Below are positions 32,267-44,051 of a stretch of 64,000 nt of DNA, in pieces. Each line of letters opens with the position of its first letter. The first letter of the stretch is position 1. The translations under genes were made by a program, and so were the position numbers. This DNA is from Betaproteobacteria bacterium. Lineage in GTDB: Bacteria; Pseudomonadota; Gammaproteobacteria; Burkholderiales; JAEUOS01. The notes beneath the pieces are model-generated. The model was not told the origin of the DNA. It worked only from the letters and a program-made list of their open reading frames with translations, and did not search any database. Location: NCBI GenBank assembly GCA_028292405.1, contig JAQGMJ010000013.1, forward strand, positions 1 to 64,000. Reading direction: 5' to 3'.

Positions 32267-34933
32267 GTGAATCCACCGTCAGACCAGTTCGCCAAAGAAA
32301 CCCTCCCGATCAGCCTTGAGGAGGAGATGCGCCGTTCCTACCTCGATTACGCGATGAGCGTGATCGTGGGGCGGGCCTTGCCAGATGTGCGCGACGGGCT
32401 GAAACCCGTGCATCGCCGCGTGTTGTTCGCCATGCACGAGCTGAACAACGACTGGAACCGGGCCTACAAGAAGTCGGCGCGCGTGGTCGGCGACGTCATC
32501 GGCAAATACCATCCGCACGGCGATACGGCGGTGTATGACACCATCGTGCGCATGGCGCAGAATTTTTCGCTGCGCTACATGCTGGTCGACGGCCAGGGCA
32601 ACTTCGGCTCGGTGGACGGCGACAATCCGGCGGCGATGCGCTACACCGAAATCCGCATGGCGAAGATCGGCCATGAGCTGCTCGCCGACCTGGATAAAGA
32701 GACGGTGGATTTCGGGCCGAACTACGACGGCAGCGAAAAAGAACCGTTGATCCTGCCGGCGCGCATTCCCAATCTGCTGATCAACGGCAGCTCGGGCATC
32801 GCCGTGGGCATGGCGACCAATATTCCGCCGCACAACCTGACCGACGTGGTCGATGCCTGCCTGCTGCTGCTGAAGCGCCCGGAAACCACCATCGACGAGC
32901 TGATCGAAGTGGTGAAGGCGCCGGACTTTCCTACCGCCGGCATCATCTATGGCGTAGGCGGGGTGCGCGAGGGTTACCGTACCGGCCGCGGCCGGGTGGT
33001 GATGCGGGCCAAGACGCATTTCGAGGACATCGGCAAGGGCGATAGCCAGGCGATCATCGTCGACGAGCTGCCTTACCAGGTCAACAAGAAGACCCTGCTG
33101 GAAAAGATCGCCGAGCTGGTCAACGACAAGAAGATCGAGGGCATCAGGCACCTGCAGGACGAGTCCGACAAGGACGGCATGCGCGTGGTGATCGAACTCA
33201 AGCGCGGCGAAGTGCCCGAAGTGGTGCTGAACAATCTGTACAAGCAGACCCAGCTGCAGGATACTTTTGGCATGAACATGGTGGCGCTGGTCGATGGCCA
33301 GCCGCGCCTGCTCAACCTGTGGCAGATGCTCGACCAGTTCCTGCAGCACCGCCGCGAGGTGGTAACGCGGCGCACCGTGTTCGAGCTGCGCAAGGCGCGC
33401 GAGCGTGGCCATGTGCTGGAAGGCCTGGCGGTGGCGCTGGCCAACGTCGACGAGATGATCGAGCTGATCAAGGCCGCGCCGACCCCGCCGGTGGCCAAGG
33501 AAGCCTTGATGGGCCGCTCCTGGGTTTCGCCGGTGGTGAAGGAAATGCTGGTGCGCGCGGCCTCCGACGCTTCGCGCCCGGACGGACTGCTCGAGGCCTA
33601 CGGCATGAAGGAGGACGGTTACTACCTGTCCGACGTGCAGGCCACCGAAATCCTGCAAATGCGGCTGCAGCGCCTGACGGGACTGGAGCAGGACAAGATT
33701 GTCGGCGAGTACAAGGATGTGATGGATGTGATCGCCGACCTGATCGACATCCTGGCCAAGCCGGAGCGCATCACCTCGATCATCGCCGAAGAACTGGCGA
33801 AGGTGAAGGACGAGTTCGGCGACGCGCGGCGTTCGGTGATCGAGATGAATGCCTTCGATATCGACATCGAAGACCTGATCACGCCGATGGACATGGTGGT
33901 GACGCTTTCGCACTCGGGCTACATCAAATCGCAACCGCTGTCCGAATACCGCGCGCAAAAGCGCGGCGGGCGCGGCAAGCAGGCGGCGGCGACCAAGGAA
34001 GACGACTGGATCGACCAACTGTTCGTCGCCAACACGCACGACTACATACTCTGTTTCTCGAATCGCGGCCGGGTGTACTGGCTCAAGGTTTACGAGGCGC
34101 CGCAGGGCAACCGCGGCGCGCGCGGCCGGCCGATCGTCAACCTGTTCCCGCTGGCTGAAGGCGAGAAGGTCAACGTGGTGCTGCCGGTAAAGAGTTTTGT
34201 CGAGGACAAGTTCATATTCATGGCGACCCGCCAGGGCACGGTGAAAAAGACCAGCCTGGACGCGTTCTCGCGTCCGACCAAGCGCGGCATCATCGCGGTC
34301 AACCTGGAAGAGGGCGATTACCTGATCGGCGCGGCGGTTACCGACGGCAAGCACGACGTGATGCTGTTTTCGGATGCCGGCAAGGCGGTGCGCTTCGACG
34401 AAAACGACGTGCGCCCGATGGGCCGCGACACCACCGGCGTGCGCGGCATGCAACTGGAAAACGGCCAGCAGGTAATCTGCATGCTGGTGGCGCCGCAGGA
34501 AGGCGAAGTGGTGGGCGAGGGCTCGCATGCGCAGTCCGTGCTGACGGCTACCGAAAACGGTTACGGCAAGCGCACGCCGATCGCCGAGTACACCCGCCAT
34601 GGCCGCGGCACCAAGGGGATGATCGCCATTTCCACTTCCGAGCGTAACGGCAAGGTGGTGGCGGCGACCCTGGTGGACGTGAAGGACGAGATCATGCTGA
34701 TCACCACCGGTGGCGTGCTGATCCGCACCCGCGTGTCGGAGATCCGCGAGATGGGCCGCGCCACCCAGGGCGTGACCCTGATCAACGTGGATGAAGGCAC
34801 CAAGCTCTCCGGCCTTCAGCGTGTGGTCGAGTCCGATGTCGATGTGGAAAACGGCAACGGCAATGGCGCGGAGGCTGAGGGCGGCGAAGGCAGCGGCGCC
34901 GCCGGTACGGCGGACGACTCTCCGGAAAAATAG
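32267..34933 (+). CDS. gyrA: DNA gyrase subunit A
   Basis: The 888-residue type II topoisomerase subunit cuts and rejoins DNA for negative supercoiling. The breakage-reunion core has [17 protein letters not shown] (quinolone region, Thr at the position of E. coli Ser83, as is common in this order) and active-site Tyr in AAMRYTEIR. The C-terminal wrapping domain has the GyrA box QKRGGRGKQ, and an acidic tail ends the protein. GTG start; downstream ASDQ-type Met is absent. First gene of the gyrA-serC-pheA-hisC-tyrA-aroA run. Confidence 0.98.
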   Translation: MNPPSDQFAKETLPISLEEEMRRSYLDYAMSVIVGRALPDVRDGLKPVHRRVLFAMHELNNDWNRAYKKSARVVGDVIGKYHPHGDTAVYDTIVRMAQNFSLRYMLVDGQGNFGSVDGDNPAAMRYTEIRMAKIGHELLADLDKETVDFGPNYDGSEKEPLILPARIPNLLINGSSGIAVGMATNIPPHNLTDVVDACLLLLKRPETTIDELIEVVKAPDFPTAGIIYGVGGVREGYRTGRGRVVMRAKTHFEDIGKGDSQAIIVDELPYQVNKKTLLEKIAELVNDKKIEGIRHLQDESDKDGMRVVIELKRGEVPEVVLNNLYKQTQLQDTFGMNMVALVDGQPRLLNLWQMLDQFLQHRREVVTRRTVFELRKARERGHVLEGLAVALANVDEMIELIKAAPTPPVAKEALMGRSWVSPVVKEMLVRAASDASRPDGLLEAYGMKEDGYYLSDVQATEILQMRLQRLTGLEQDKIVGEYKDVMDVIADLIDILAKPERITSIIAEELAKVKDEFGDARRSVIEMNAFDIDIEDLITPMDMVVTLSHSGYIKSQPLSEYRAQKRGGRGKQAAATKEDDWIDQLFVANTHDYILCFSNRGRVYWLKVYEAPQGNRGARGRPIVNLFPLAEGEKVNVVLPVKSFVEDKFIFMATRQGTVKKTSLDAFSRPTKRGIIAVNLEEGDYLIGAAVTDGKHDVMLFSDAGKAVRFDENDVRPMGRDTTGVRGMQLENGQQVICMLVAPQEGEVVGEGSHAQSVLTATENGYGKRTPIAEYTRHGRGTKGMIAISTSERNGKVVAATLVDVKDEIMLITTGGVLIRTRVSEIREMGRATQGVTLINVDEGTKLSGLQRVVESDVDVENGNGNGAEAEGGEGSGAAGTADDSPEK

Positions 34934-34935
34934 CC

Positions 34936-36021
34936 ATGGCACGCGCGATCAACTTCTCCGCCGGCCCGGCGGCTCTTCCCGAGCCGGTGCTGAAGCAGGC
35001 GGCGGAGGAGATGCTGGACTGGCACGGCTCGGGCATGAGCGTGATGGAAATGAGCCATCGCGGGTCCGAGTTCATCTCGATCTACGAAGAGGCGATCGCG
35101 CTGCTGCGCGAACTGCTGGCGGTGCCGGACAATTACAAGATATTGTTCATGCAGGGCGGGGCGCTGGCGGAAAACGCGCTGATCCCGATGAACCTGCTGG
35201 GGCCGACAGCCAAGGCCGATTACGTGATTACCGGCTCCTGGTCGAAAAAGTCGTACAAGGAAGCGCAGCGCTACGGCAGCATCAATCTGGCCGCCGATGC
35301 GGCGCAGGATGGAAAGTACCGCGGCATTCCGCCCGTGGCGCAGTGGAAGCTGACGCCGGATGCAGGCTATGTGCATGTCTGCACTAACGAGACCATCGAT
35401 GGTGTGGAGTTCTTTTTCACGCCGGACACCGGCAAGGTTCCGCTCGTTGCCGACATCTCCTCGCATTTCATGTCGCGACCGATGGACATTATTAACTATG
35501 GCGCGGTGTACGGCGGCGCGCAAAAGAACATCGGGCCGGCGGGGCTGACGATCGTGATCGTGCGCGAAGACCTGCTGGGGCGCGCGCACCCGCTCACCCC
35601 TACCGCCTTCGATTTCAAGACCGTCGCCGAGAGCGACTCCATGTACAACACCCCGCCGACTTACGCGATCTATATCGCCGGCCTGGTGTTCAAGTGGATG
35701 AAGGCGCAGGGCGGCCTGGCCGGCATCGAACAGCGCAATATCGAGAAGGCCAAGCTTTTGTACGACACGATCGACGCCAGCGGCTTTTACAGCAACACGG
35801 TGGACAAGGATGCGCGCTCGCGGATGAATGTGCCGTTTTTCCTGAAGGACGAGGCGCTGAACGCCGACTTTCTCAAGGGCGCAAAGGAACGCGGCATGGT
35901 GCAATTGAGGGGCCACCGCTCGGTCGGCGGCATGCGTGCTTCGATCTACAACGCCATGCCCATTGAGGGTGTGCGTGCGTTGGTGGAGTACATGCGGGAT
36001 TTTGAAAAGGCGCACGCATGA
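34936..36021 (+). CDS. serC: Phosphoserine aminotransferase
   Basis: The 361-residue PLP enzyme makes phosphoserine from 3-phosphohydroxypyruvate and acts in pyridoxal synthesis. It starts [15 protein letters not shown], has the PLP lysine in [11 protein letters not shown] and ends [22 protein letters not shown]. Starts three bases after gyrA's stop; its stop overlaps pheA by four bases. Confidence 0.97.
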   Translation: MARAINFSAGPAALPEPVLKQAAEEMLDWHGSGMSVMEMSHRGSEFISIYEEAIALLRELLAVPDNYKILFMQGGALAENALIPMNLLGPTAKADYVITGSWSKKSYKEAQRYGSINLAADAAQDGKYRGIPPVAQWKLTPDAGYVHVCTNETIDGVEFFFTPDTGKVPLVADISSHFMSRPMDIINYGAVYGGAQKNIGPAGLTIVIVREDLLGRAHPLTPTAFDFKTVAESDSMYNTPPTYAIYIAGLVFKWMKAQGGLAGIEQRNIEKAKLLYDTIDASGFYSNTVDKDARSRMNVPFFLKDEALNADFLKGAKERGMVQLRGHRSVGGMRASIYNAMPIEGVRALVEYMRDFEKAHA

Positions 36022-37106
36022 GCGACCTGAACCAGCTGCGGCTGGACATCGACCGGCTCGATGACGAACTGGTCAAGCTGCTGAACCAGCGCGCGGAAAT
36101 TTCGCGCAAGGTAGGCGCGGCCAAGCGCGCCGAAGACCCGAACCCGGCGATCTACCGCCCGGAGCGTGAAGCCCATGTGCTGCGCCGTCTGCGCGACAGC
36201 AATCCCGGTCCCTTGCCCGCCGAAGCGCTGAGCAAGATTTATCACGAGATCATGTCCGCCTCGTCCGCGTTGCAGCGGCCGATCCGCGTCGCCTATCTTG
36301 GGCCCGCGGGAACGTTTTCCGAATCGGCGGTGGTCAAGCAGTTCGGCCGCTCCTGCGATGCCGTGGCTTGCGCGAATTTCGACGAGGTGTTTCGCCGAAC
36401 CGAGACCGGCGACACCGATTTTTCGATGGTGCCGGTTGAAAATTCGACCGAAGGCATGGTGCCGCGCGCGCTCGACCTGTTGCTGAACAGTCCGTTGCGG
36501 GCTTGCGCGGAAGTGGTGCTGCGCGTGCACCAGAACCTGATGCGCAAGCGTGCCGGCCTGGACGGGATCACCAAGGTGTATTCGCACGCGCAGTCCCTGG
36601 CGCAAACCCAGGGCTGGCTGGCGCGCAACCTGCCGGGCGTGGACCGGGTGACGGTGGAGTCGAACGCCGAGGCCGCGCGCCTGGCGAGCCTCGACGAAAG
36701 CACAGCGGCGATTGCCGGCGAGAACGCGGCGGAGAATTACGGCCTGACCATCCTGGCGCCGAAAATCGAGGACGACGCCACCAACCGCACCCGCTTCATT
36801 GTCGCCGGTAACTACGACGCCGCGCCTTCCGGGCGCGATCGCACCTGGCTGGTAATGTCGGCGCCGAACAAGCCGGGGGCGGTGCACGCGCTGCTGACGC
36901 CTTTCGCCAAGCATGGCGTGTCGATGACCAAGCTGGAGTCGCGGCCGTCGAAAATCGCCTCCATGCCGGGCTCCTGGGAATACCTGTTCTACGTCGATAT
37001 TGAAGGCCACCAGCAAGATCGCGTGGTCGCCAGCGCGCTGGCGGAATTGAAGGCCATCGCGCCTTACCTGAAGATCTTTGGCTCCTACCCGGTCGGCGAC
37101 TATTGA
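36018..37106 (+). CDS. pheA: Bifunctional chorismate mutase/prephenate dehydratase (P-protein)
   Basis: The 362-residue protein has an AroQ chorismate mutase ([25 protein letters not shown]) at about 1-90, prephenate dehydratase ([30 protein letters not shown]) at about 93-270, and an ACT domain ([20 protein letters not shown]) for phenylalanine feedback. Coupled to serC by ATGA. Confidence 0.97.
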   Translation: MSDLNQLRLDIDRLDDELVKLLNQRAEISRKVGAAKRAEDPNPAIYRPEREAHVLRRLRDSNPGPLPAEALSKIYHEIMSASSALQRPIRVAYLGPAGTFSESAVVKQFGRSCDAVACANFDEVFRRTETGDTDFSMVPVENSTEGMVPRALDLLLNSPLRACAEVVLRVHQNLMRKRAGLDGITKVYSHAQSLAQTQGWLARNLPGVDRVTVESNAEAARLASLDESTAAIAGENAAENYGLTILAPKIEDDATNRTRFIVAGNYDAAPSGRDRTWLVMSAPNKPGAVHALLTPFAKHGVSMTKLESRPSKIASMPGSWEYLFYVDIEGHQQDRVVASALAELKAIAPYLKIFGSYPVGDY

Positions 37107-37154
37107 TCTGTTTGCCGGCGCGCTGCGCCCTATTCACTTGTTGAGCCCATTGCC

Positions 37155-38264
37155 ATGAACTACACCGAACTCGCTCCCGCCTATGTGCGCGCCATCGCGC
37201 CGTATCTGCCCGGCAAGCCGATCTCCGAAGTCGCGCGTGAATTGGGCTTGAAGGAATCGGACATCATCAAGCTGGCGTCGAACGAAAACCCGCTGGGCAC
37301 CGGCGAAAAGGCCAAGGCGGCGATGTTGAAGGCGATGCAGGAAGTGCACCTGTATCCGGATGGCGCCGGCTTCGAGCTCAAGCAGGCGATCGCAAAGAAA
37401 TTCGGCGTGGCGATTGAGGAAATCGTCATCGGCAACGGCTCCAACGACCTCCTCGACTACATCGCCATGGCCTACCTGGCGCCGGGCACCAGCGCGGTGT
37501 ACGGACAGCATTGCTTCGCGGTCTATCCGATCACCACCAAGGCGCGCGGCGCCGTCGGTATCGAGGTGCCGGCGAAGGCCTACGGCAGCGACCTCGACGG
37601 CATGCTGGCAGCGGTGCGCCCGGACACCCGTTTGATTTTTGTCGCCAATCCGAACAACCCGACCGGCGCGTTTTCGCCTTACGACGAACTCAAGGCCTTC
37701 ATGAAGAAGGTGCCGGCGAACGTGATCGTGGTGCTGGACGAGGCTTACAACGACTTCCTGCCACACGAATTGCGCGCGGACACCGTGGCCTGGCTGAAGG
37801 AGTTTCCGAACCTGGTGCTGACCCGCACCTTCTGCAAGATCTACGGCCTGGCGGGCCTGCGCGTCGGCTACATGCTGGGCAACCCGCAAATCTGCGACAT
37901 GGTCAACCGCGTGCGCGCGCCCTTCAACGTCAACTCGATTGCCCAGGCCGCCGCCGTGGCCGCGCTGGGTGACGACGAGTTCGTCGCCAAGGGCTACGCC
38001 AACAACCGCGCCGGCATGGCGCAGATCGAGGCGGGCATCAGGGCGCTCGGCCTCTCGTACATTCCGTCGTACGCCAACTTCGTCACCATGGACGTGGGCA
38101 ACGGCGTGGGCGTGTTCCAGGCCCTGCTCAAGCGCGGCATGATCGTGCGGCCGATTGCCAATTATGGTCTGCCGCGCCATGTACGCGTGACCATCGGCCT
38201 GCCGGAAGAGAATGCGCGCTTCCTGGGGGCGCTGAAGGAAGCGCTCACCGAAGTGAAAGCCTGA
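37155..38264 (+). CDS. hisC: Histidinol-phosphate aminotransferase
   Basis: The 369-residue class I/II aminotransferase has ASNENPLG, NPNNPTGAF, LDEAYNDF and the PLP lysine in RTFCKIYGLAGLRVGY. Placed between pheA and tyrA, as is typical of betaproteobacteria, so it may also act as the phenylalanine/tyrosine aminotransferase. Confidence 0.96.
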   Translation: MNYTELAPAYVRAIAPYLPGKPISEVARELGLKESDIIKLASNENPLGTGEKAKAAMLKAMQEVHLYPDGAGFELKQAIAKKFGVAIEEIVIGNGSNDLLDYIAMAYLAPGTSAVYGQHCFAVYPITTKARGAVGIEVPAKAYGSDLDGMLAAVRPDTRLIFVANPNNPTGAFSPYDELKAFMKKVPANVIVVLDEAYNDFLPHELRADTVAWLKEFPNLVLTRTFCKIYGLAGLRVGYMLGNPQICDMVNRVRAPFNVNSIAQAAAVAALGDDEFVAKGYANNRAGMAQIEAGIRALGLSYIPSYANFVTMDVGNGVGVFQALLKRGMIVRPIANYGLPRHVRVTIGLPEENARFLGALKEALTEVKA

Positions 38265-38265
38265 G

Positions 38266-39165
38266 TTGTTCAAGCATGTCGTCATCGTCGGCGTCGGACT
38301 GATCGGTGGATCGTTCGCACTGGGGCTGAAGGCGGCCGGGCTGGCGCAGCGCATCACCGGCGTGGGGCGCGGCGCGGCCAACCTCAAGCGGGCTGTGGAG
38401 CTGGGCGTGATCGACGATATCGCTGCCGATGAAAGTATCTACGGCGAGGCCGATTTCATCCTGATCGCCACGCCGGTCGGGCAAATGGCGAAGGTGATGG
38501 CGCAGGTGGCGCCGCTGCTCAAAAGCGGCGCGGTGATCACCGATGGCGGCAGCACCAAGGTGGATGTGACCGGGCTGGCGCGCGCGCATTTCGGCGAAAA
38601 GCTGGCTCAATTCGTTCCCGCGCATCCGATTGCCGGTGCCGAGTTGTCCGGGGTCGAGGCGGCGCGCGTCGGCTTGTACCAGGGCAAGAAAGTGGTGATC
38701 GCCGCCTTGCCGGAAACGGCGCCCGAGGGGGTGGAAAAAGTGCGCGCGGCTTGGGCAGCCTGCGGCGCGAAAATCTTCGAAATGACGCCGGCGCAGCATG
38801 ATGCTACCTTCGCGGCCGTGAGCCATTTGCCGCACCTGCTGGCTTTTGCGCTGGTGGACGATATCGCCGAGCGGCCCGAAGCCGATCTGCTGTTCCAGTA
38901 CGCCGCCAGCGGCTTTCGCGATTTCACCCGGATTGCAGCCTCCAGCGTCGAGATGTGGCGCGACATCGCGGTAGCCAATCGCGAGGCGCTGCTCACCGAA
39001 ATGGATGCTTATATGGCGGCGCTGACGCGCATGCGCCGCATGCTGGCGGCGGGCGACGGCGAGGCGCTGGCGGCGGTGTTCGCCAATGCGCGCCATGCGC
39101 GCGAAGCCTGGCTGGCCTCGATCGAAAAAAACGAGCCGCCGGCACCCAAGGACCACGAGGCTTGA
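38266..39165 (+). CDS. tyrA: Prephenate dehydrogenase
   Basis: The 299-residue NAD(P)-dependent enzyme has the dinucleotide motif [39 protein letters not shown] and [12 protein letters not shown]. The start is TTG one base after hisC's stop. Converts prephenate to 4-hydroxyphenylpyruvate for tyrosine. It lacks the chorismate mutase fusion seen in enterics. Confidence 0.95.
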   Translation: MFKHVVIVGVGLIGGSFALGLKAAGLAQRITGVGRGAANLKRAVELGVIDDIAADESIYGEADFILIATPVGQMAKVMAQVAPLLKSGAVITDGGSTKVDVTGLARAHFGEKLAQFVPAHPIAGAELSGVEAARVGLYQGKKVVIAALPETAPEGVEKVRAAWAACGAKIFEMTPAQHDATFAAVSHLPHLLAFALVDDIAERPEADLLFQYAASGFRDFTRIAASSVEMWRDIAVANREALLTEMDAYMAALTRMRRMLAAGDGEALAAVFANARHAREAWLASIEKNEPPAPKDHEA

Positions 39166-39166
39166 G

Positions 39167-40459
39167 ATGCAGACCCTGACCCTGGCTCCGGCCAAGACCG
39201 CGCGCGGCAATGTTGTGCTGCCCGGCTCGAAAAGCATTTCCAACCGCACGTTGTTGCTGGCGGCCTTGAGCCGTGGCACCACGCGCCTGGCCGGCTTGCT
39301 GGACTCGGACGACACCCGCGTGATGCTCAAGGCCCTGGGCGATTTGCGCGTGCCGATCGCGCGCGATGCTGCTACCGGCGAATACCTGGTGACCGGCGTC
39401 GGTGGCCAGTTCGCCAACAAGTCAGCCGAACTTTTCATGGGCAATGCCGGCACCGCGATCCGCCCGCTGACGGCGGCGCTGGCGCTGCAGGGCGGCACCT
39501 ACAAGCTTGCCGGCGTGCCGCGCATGCATGAGCGGCCGATCGGCGATCTGGTGGACGGCTTGCGCGCGGTCGGCGCGAACATCAGCTACCTCGGCAACGA
39601 GGGCTTTCCGCCGCTGAAAATTTCTCCGGCGGCGATCAAACTAAAGGGGCCGGTGCAAGTGCGGGGCGACGTGTCGAGCCAATTTTTGACGGCGTTGCTG
39701 ATGGCCCTGCCGCTGACCGGCGCCTCCGCCGCCATCGAAGTGGTGGGCGAACTGATTTCCAAACCCTATGTGGACATCACCCTGAACCTGATGCAGCGCT
39801 TCGGCGTGGCGGTGAAGCGCGACGAGTGGCGCGCGTTTCATCTGCCGGAGAAGGCGCAGTACGCGAGTCCTGGAAAGCTGCGCGTGGAAGGCGATGCATC
39901 GTCAGCCTCCTACTTTCTTGCGGCGGGCGCGCTGGGCGGCGGGCCAGTGCGGGTCGAAGGTGTGGGGCGGACCAGCATCCAGGGCGACGTGCGCTTTGCC
40001 GAGTCGCTGAACCAGATGGGCGTCAACCTGATGGCAGGCGACACGTGGATCGAAGTGCGCGGGCATGAAGAGGCAAAACTGCGCGCCATCGACGCCGACT
40101 TTAACCACATCCCGGATGCGGCAATGACCATCGCCGTGCTCGCCCTGTTTGCCGATGGGCCCAGCACCCTGCGCAACATCGGCTCCTGGCGGGTGAAGGA
40201 AACCGACCGCATTTCCGCCATGGCAACCGAGCTGACCAAGCTGGGCGCCGAGGTGGAAGCCGGCGCCGACTACCTGCGCGTCATGCCGCCGAAGGTGTTC
40301 AAATCCGCCGCCATCGATACCTACGACGACCACCGCATGGCCATGTGTTTTTCGCTGGCCTGCTTCGGCGGCGTGCCGGTGACCATCAACGACCCGCAGT
40401 GCGTGAACAAGACCTTCCCGGAATATTTTTCCGAGTTCGCACGCGTCGTGCAGGCATAG
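39167..40459 (+). CDS. aroA: EPSP synthase (3-phosphoshikimate 1-carboxyvinyltransferase)
   Basis: The 430-residue enzyme has [16 protein letters not shown], the glyphosate-site [38 protein letters not shown] and [15 protein letters not shown]. Class I type. It starts at ATG 39167 just after tyrA's stop; the upstream frame is a shadow of tyrA. Confidence 0.97.
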   Translation: MQTLTLAPAKTARGNVVLPGSKSISNRTLLLAALSRGTTRLAGLLDSDDTRVMLKALGDLRVPIARDAATGEYLVTGVGGQFANKSAELFMGNAGTAIRPLTAALALQGGTYKLAGVPRMHERPIGDLVDGLRAVGANISYLGNEGFPPLKISPAAIKLKGPVQVRGDVSSQFLTALLMALPLTGASAAIEVVGELISKPYVDITLNLMQRFGVAVKRDEWRAFHLPEKAQYASPGKLRVEGDASSASYFLAAGALGGGPVRVEGVGRTSIQGDVRFAESLNQMGVNLMAGDTWIEVRGHEEAKLRAIDADFNHIPDAAMTIAVLALFADGPSTLRNIGSWRVKETDRISAMATELTKLGAEVEAGADYLRVMPPKVFKSAAIDTYDDHRMAMCFSLACFGGVPVTINDPQCVNKTFPEYFSEFARVVQA

Positions 40460-40470
40460 GAGCCAGCGGC

Positions 40471-41268
40471 ATGCACGTCAACCCGGTGACCGTGGACGTT
40501 ATCGCCATCGACGGGCCTTCGGCCTCCGGCAAGGGCACCGTGGCCCAGATGGTGGCCGAGCGCCTCGGCTTTCATTACCTGGACAGCGGGGCAATCTACC
40601 GTGCTGCCGCCCATGCCGCGCAGCAGGCCGGGCTCGATCTGGAGAATGCGCCGGCGCTGGAACAGGAAATTGCCGCGGTGGCGGGGGCGATGGAATTGCG
40701 CTTTGCCGACGGCCTTATCTTGCTTGCAAACCGGGACGTCGGCTCGCAATTGAGAACCGAGGGCTGTGGGCGGGAAGCATCGAAAATTGCCGCCCTGCCG
40801 GCGGTGCGCGCGGCGCTGTTGCAGCGCCAGCGTGACTTTCGCCAGGCGCCTGGGCTGGTGGCTGACGGCCGCGATATGGGCTCGGTGGTGTTTCCCGATG
40901 CGGCGCTGAAGGTCTTTCTGACTGCGGGCGTTGAAGAACGGGCGCGCCGGCGTGCCCTCCAGCTTGCCGCCGCGGCCCGGCCGGACGATCCTAAGAGATT
41001 GATCGGCAAAGAAAATAGTGGTAATATTGATGCCCTTTTCGCTGCCGTGCTGGATGACCTCCGCGCGCGCGACGAGCGCGATTCGAAGCGGGCGGTAGCG
41101 CCCCTGGCGCAGTTGCGGGATGCGAGGCTGTTGGACACGAGCGGTTTGTCGATCCAGCAGGCGGTGCAGCAGGTATTGGCCTGGACCAGGGAAGTACAAA
41201 GTGGGGAAGCGCAGAGCGGAAATCCGCAAAACGGAAATCCGCAGAACGCTATCTCACACGGCAGGTAA
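40471..41268 (+). CDS. cmk: Cytidylate kinase
   Basis: The 265-residue CMP/dCMP kinase has the P-loop GPSASGKGT, LDSGAIYRA, DGRDMGSVVFPDA and RDERDSKRAVAPL. The C-terminal about 25 residues are a low-complexity Gln/Asn/Ser tail with a GNPQN duplication, not part of the enzyme core. It lies between aroA and rpsA, as is usual. Confidence 0.96.
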   Translation: MHVNPVTVDVIAIDGPSASGKGTVAQMVAERLGFHYLDSGAIYRAAAHAAQQAGLDLENAPALEQEIAAVAGAMELRFADGLILLANRDVGSQLRTEGCGREASKIAALPAVRAALLQRQRDFRQAPGLVADGRDMGSVVFPDAALKVFLTAGVEERARRRALQLAAAARPDDPKRLIGKENSGNIDALFAAVLDDLRARDERDSKRAVAPLAQLRDARLLDTSGLSIQQAVQQVLAWTREVQSGEAQSGNPQNGNPQNAISHGR

Positions 41269-41409
41269 AAGCAGTCGAAGCAGTCGAAGCAGTTGGTAGT
41301 TGCAGCAAAGGTGGCATGCCTCCCCGAGGATGCCGGTGTTTAATCAACCCCGCGGACGCACGCACGTTTCTCTCCCATTAAGCGTCGCGGATTTTTAGGT
41401 CCTTCTCCA
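41269..41409 (+). other. cmk-rpsA spacer with 9-base tandem repeats
   Basis: The 141-base leader of rpsA contains three near-perfect copies of GCAGTCGAA starting at about 41271. The rpsA leader in relatives is a target of S1 autoregulation; here the repeats are a visible local feature of unknown role. Confidence 0.5.
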
Positions 41410-43119
41410 ATGTCCGTTACCCAACAAGCCGCCGAAATGGCGACTGAAAGCTTTGCCGCCCTGTTTGAGGAATCCCTCAATCATCAGGAAATGCGCGCAG
41501 GCGAAGTCATCACTGCCGAAGTGGTGCGCGTCGACTACAACTTCGTGGTCGTCAATGCTGGACTCAAGTCGGAAAGCTACATTCCGATCGAAGAATTCAA
41601 GGCCGACAACGGCGAACTCACCGTCAAGATCGGTGATTTCGTCTCGGTCGCCATCGACTCGCTGGAAAACGGTTTCGGCGAAACGCTGCTGTCGCGCGAC
41701 AAGGCCAAGCGCCTGTCCGCCTGGATGGACCTGGAAAAGGCCCTGGAATCGGGCGAACTGGTCTCCGGCGTGATCACCGGCAAGGTCAAGGGCGGCCTGA
41801 CCGTCATGACCAACGGCATCCGCGCCTTCCTGCCCGGCTCGCTGGTCGACATCCGCCCGGTCAAGGACACGACTCCGTTTGAAGGCAAGACGATGGAGTT
41901 CAAGGTCATCAAGCTGGACAAGAAGCGCAACAACGTTGTCGTTTCGCGCCGCGCCGTGCTGGAAGCCAGCCAGGGCGAAGAGCGCGCCAAGCTGATGGAA
42001 ACCCTGTCCGAAGGCGCGATCGTCAAGGGCATCGTCAAGAACATCACCGACTACGGCGCATTCGTCGACCTCGGCGGCATCGATGGCCTGCTGCACATCA
42101 CCGACCTGGCCTGGCGCCGTGTCCGTCACCCGTCCGAAGTGCTGACGGTGGGCGATGAAATCACCGCCAAGATCCTGAAGTTCGATCAAGAGAAGAACCG
42201 CGTCTCCCTGGGCGTCAAGCAACTGGGCGAAGATCCGTGGGTGGGCATCAGCCGCCGTTACCCGCAGGGCACCCGCCTGTTCGGCAAGGTGACCAACCTC
42301 ACCGACTACGGCGCATTTGTCGAAGTCGAAGCGGGCATCGAAGGCCTGGTACACGTCTCCGAAATGGACTGGACCAACAAGAACGTACATCCTTCGAAGG
42401 TCGTGGCCCTCGGCGACGAAGTCGAAGTGATGATCCTGGAAATCGACGAAGACCGCCGCCGCATCTCGCTGGGCATGAAGCAGTGCATGCCCAACCCGTG
42501 GGAAGATTTCTCGATGAACCACAAGAAGGGCGACCGTGTGAAGGGCGCGATCAAGTCGATCACCGACTTCGGCGTGTTCATTGGCCTGCCTGGCGGCATC
42601 GACGGCCTGGTGCACCTGTCGGACCTGTCCTGGTCGCAAGCCGGCGAAGAAGCGGTCAAGAATTTCAAGAAGGGCGATGAAGTCGAAGCTACCGTGCTGG
42701 CGATCGACGTCGAGCGCGAACGCATTTCGCTCGGCATCAAGCAGATGGATGGAGACCCCTGGTCCAACTTTGTCGCTACCAACGACAAGGGCGCGCTGGT
42801 GACCGGCAAGGTCAAGAGCGTGGACGCCAAGGGCGCCGTTGTGATGATCGGCGACGAAGTCGAAGCCTATCTGCGCGCTTCCGAAATCTCGCGCGACCGC
42901 GTGCAGGATGCTTCCACCCTGCTCAAGGAAGGTGAAGAGATCGAAGCCGTGATCATCAACGTCGACCGCAAGAACCGCAATATCAACCTGTCGATCAAGG
43001 CCAAGGACAACGTCGAAGAGCGTGAAGCGCTGACGCGCAACACGGCGGACGCGGGCAACGCCGCGACCGGCACCACCAACCTTGGTGCGCTGCTCAAGGC
43101 GAAGATGGATCAAAAATAA
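41410..43119 (+). CDS. rpsA: 30S ribosomal protein S1
   Basis: The 569-residue protein has six S1/OB repeats (for example [49 protein letters not shown] and [25 protein letters not shown]). It binds mRNA and the 30S subunit for translation start. Full length for proteobacteria. Confidence 0.98.
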   Translation: MSVTQQAAEMATESFAALFEESLNHQEMRAGEVITAEVVRVDYNFVVVNAGLKSESYIPIEEFKADNGELTVKIGDFVSVAIDSLENGFGETLLSRDKAKRLSAWMDLEKALESGELVSGVITGKVKGGLTVMTNGIRAFLPGSLVDIRPVKDTTPFEGKTMEFKVIKLDKKRNNVVVSRRAVLEASQGEERAKLMETLSEGAIVKGIVKNITDYGAFVDLGGIDGLLHITDLAWRRVRHPSEVLTVGDEITAKILKFDQEKNRVSLGVKQLGEDPWVGISRRYPQGTRLFGKVTNLTDYGAFVEVEAGIEGLVHVSEMDWTNKNVHPSKVVALGDEVEVMILEIDEDRRRISLGMKQCMPNPWEDFSMNHKKGDRVKGAIKSITDFGVFIGLPGGIDGLVHLSDLSWSQAGEEAVKNFKKGDEVEATVLAIDVERERISLGIKQMDGDPWSNFVATNDKGALVTGKVKSVDAKGAVVMIGDEVEAYLRASEISRDRVQDASTLLKEGEEIEAVIINVDRKNRNINLSIKAKDNVEEREALTRNTADAGNAATGTTNLGALLKAKMDQK

Positions 43120-43149
43120 GTCCGACTTAAGCCTACAAGCTCTGTACGC

Positions 43150-43500
43150 ATGACCAAATCGGATCTCATTGCGAGACTCGCGGCGCGCTATCCGCAGCTC
43201 GTCGCCAAGGACGCCGACTTCGCCGTCAAGACCATTCTTGACGCGATGGGCGAGTCTTTGGCGCGCGGGCAGCGCATCGAAATTCGCGGCTTCGGCAGCT
43301 TCGGCCTGAACTACCGGCCGCCGCGGGTGGGCCGTAACCCGAAGTCGGGCGAGAAGGTGCACGTGCCGGAAAAGCATGTGCCGCACTTCAAGGCCGGCAA
43401 GGAGTTGCGCGACCGCGTCGATGCAAAGCTGAACGAGGAAGAGAATGCCAAGGCGGCTTCGACCACCCGTGGTCCGGTGGTTGCGGCGGCGGGCGGTTGA
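43150..43500 (+). CDS. ihfB: Integration host factor subunit beta
   Basis: The 116-residue HU/IHF protein has [29 protein letters not shown] with the DNA-intercalating Pro in the beta arm. The Ala/Lys tail of about 20 residues ([22 protein letters not shown]) is longer than in E. coli IHF. Forms a heterodimer with IhfA to bend DNA. Follows rpsA, as is usual. Confidence 0.96.
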   Translation: MTKSDLIARLAARYPQLVAKDADFAVKTILDAMGESLARGQRIEIRGFGSFGLNYRPPRVGRNPKSGEKVHVPEKHVPHFKAGKELRDRVDAKLNEEENAKAASTTRGPVVAAAGG

Positions 43501-43529
43501 GCGCAGGCGCGGAAAGCATAGGCAAGATG

Positions 43530-43559
43530 AAAAAGCGGCACGCAAGTGCCGCTTTTTTT
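43530..43559 (+). terminator. Terminator of rpsA-ihfB
   Basis: AAAAAGCGGCAC, loop GCAA, GTGCCGCTTTTTTT. A strong stem with a seven-base T-run. Confidence 0.93.
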
Positions 43560-43705
43560 ATGAAGGCGTGGCCGTCGGCGTGGATAGCCGGGCGCAACCC
43601 GCCGCTCGGCCCGCAGCAGGGACTTTGCGGCGATAATGCGGGCTGGCGCGACAGCGGTCTGGGGCGTGCCGAAATTCGAGAAATCACTCCGGCCTGGAGG
43701 CGAGG

Positions 43706-44023
43706 ATGCGGTACATAGCCTGGATTCTGCGGGTGTTACTGTTTCTGGTGCTGTTTTTGTTTGCCCTGAAAAATTACGAGGTGGTACCGCTCAAGTTTTA
43801 TTTCGACTTCGAGTGGCGCGCGCCCCTGGTGTTGCTGTTGCTGATTTTTTTCGCCGGCGGCATGGCGCTGGGCGTGCTGGCCTGCCTGCCGCGCCTGTTC
43901 CGCCAGCGGCGCGAGCTTTCCGCGGCCCTGGCGGCGGCGAAAAAGCGTCCCGTGGTGCCGGTGCTGCCGCAGGCGCCGGCCGACGCGGTGGCGCTGCCCG
44001 AAAGCGTCGCCTCGGGCATTTGA
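43706..44023 (+). CDS. lapA: LapA family protein (DUF1049)
   Basis: The 105-residue protein has two hydrophobic segments (AWILRVLLFLVLFLFAL and APLVLLLLIFFAGGMALGVLAC) and a charged C-terminal tail. This is the LapA/YciS inner-membrane type. It lies directly before lapB. LapA and LapB control LPS export and LpxC levels. Confidence 0.9.
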   Translation: MRYIAWILRVLLFLVLFLFALKNYEVVPLKFYFDFEWRAPLVLLLLIFFAGGMALGVLACLPRLFRQRRELSAALAAAKKRPVVPVLPQAPADAVALPESVASGI

Positions 44024-44051
44024 GCGGGATAGGAACGGAGAACTGACGCGG

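Noticed and set aside
32279..34942. 887-codon open frame antisense to gyrA
   Set aside because: It mirrors gyrA codon positions and is His/Asp-rich nonsense; high third-position GC makes such antisense frames. Same for antisense frames of rpoD (721-1926) and rpsA (41395-43545).
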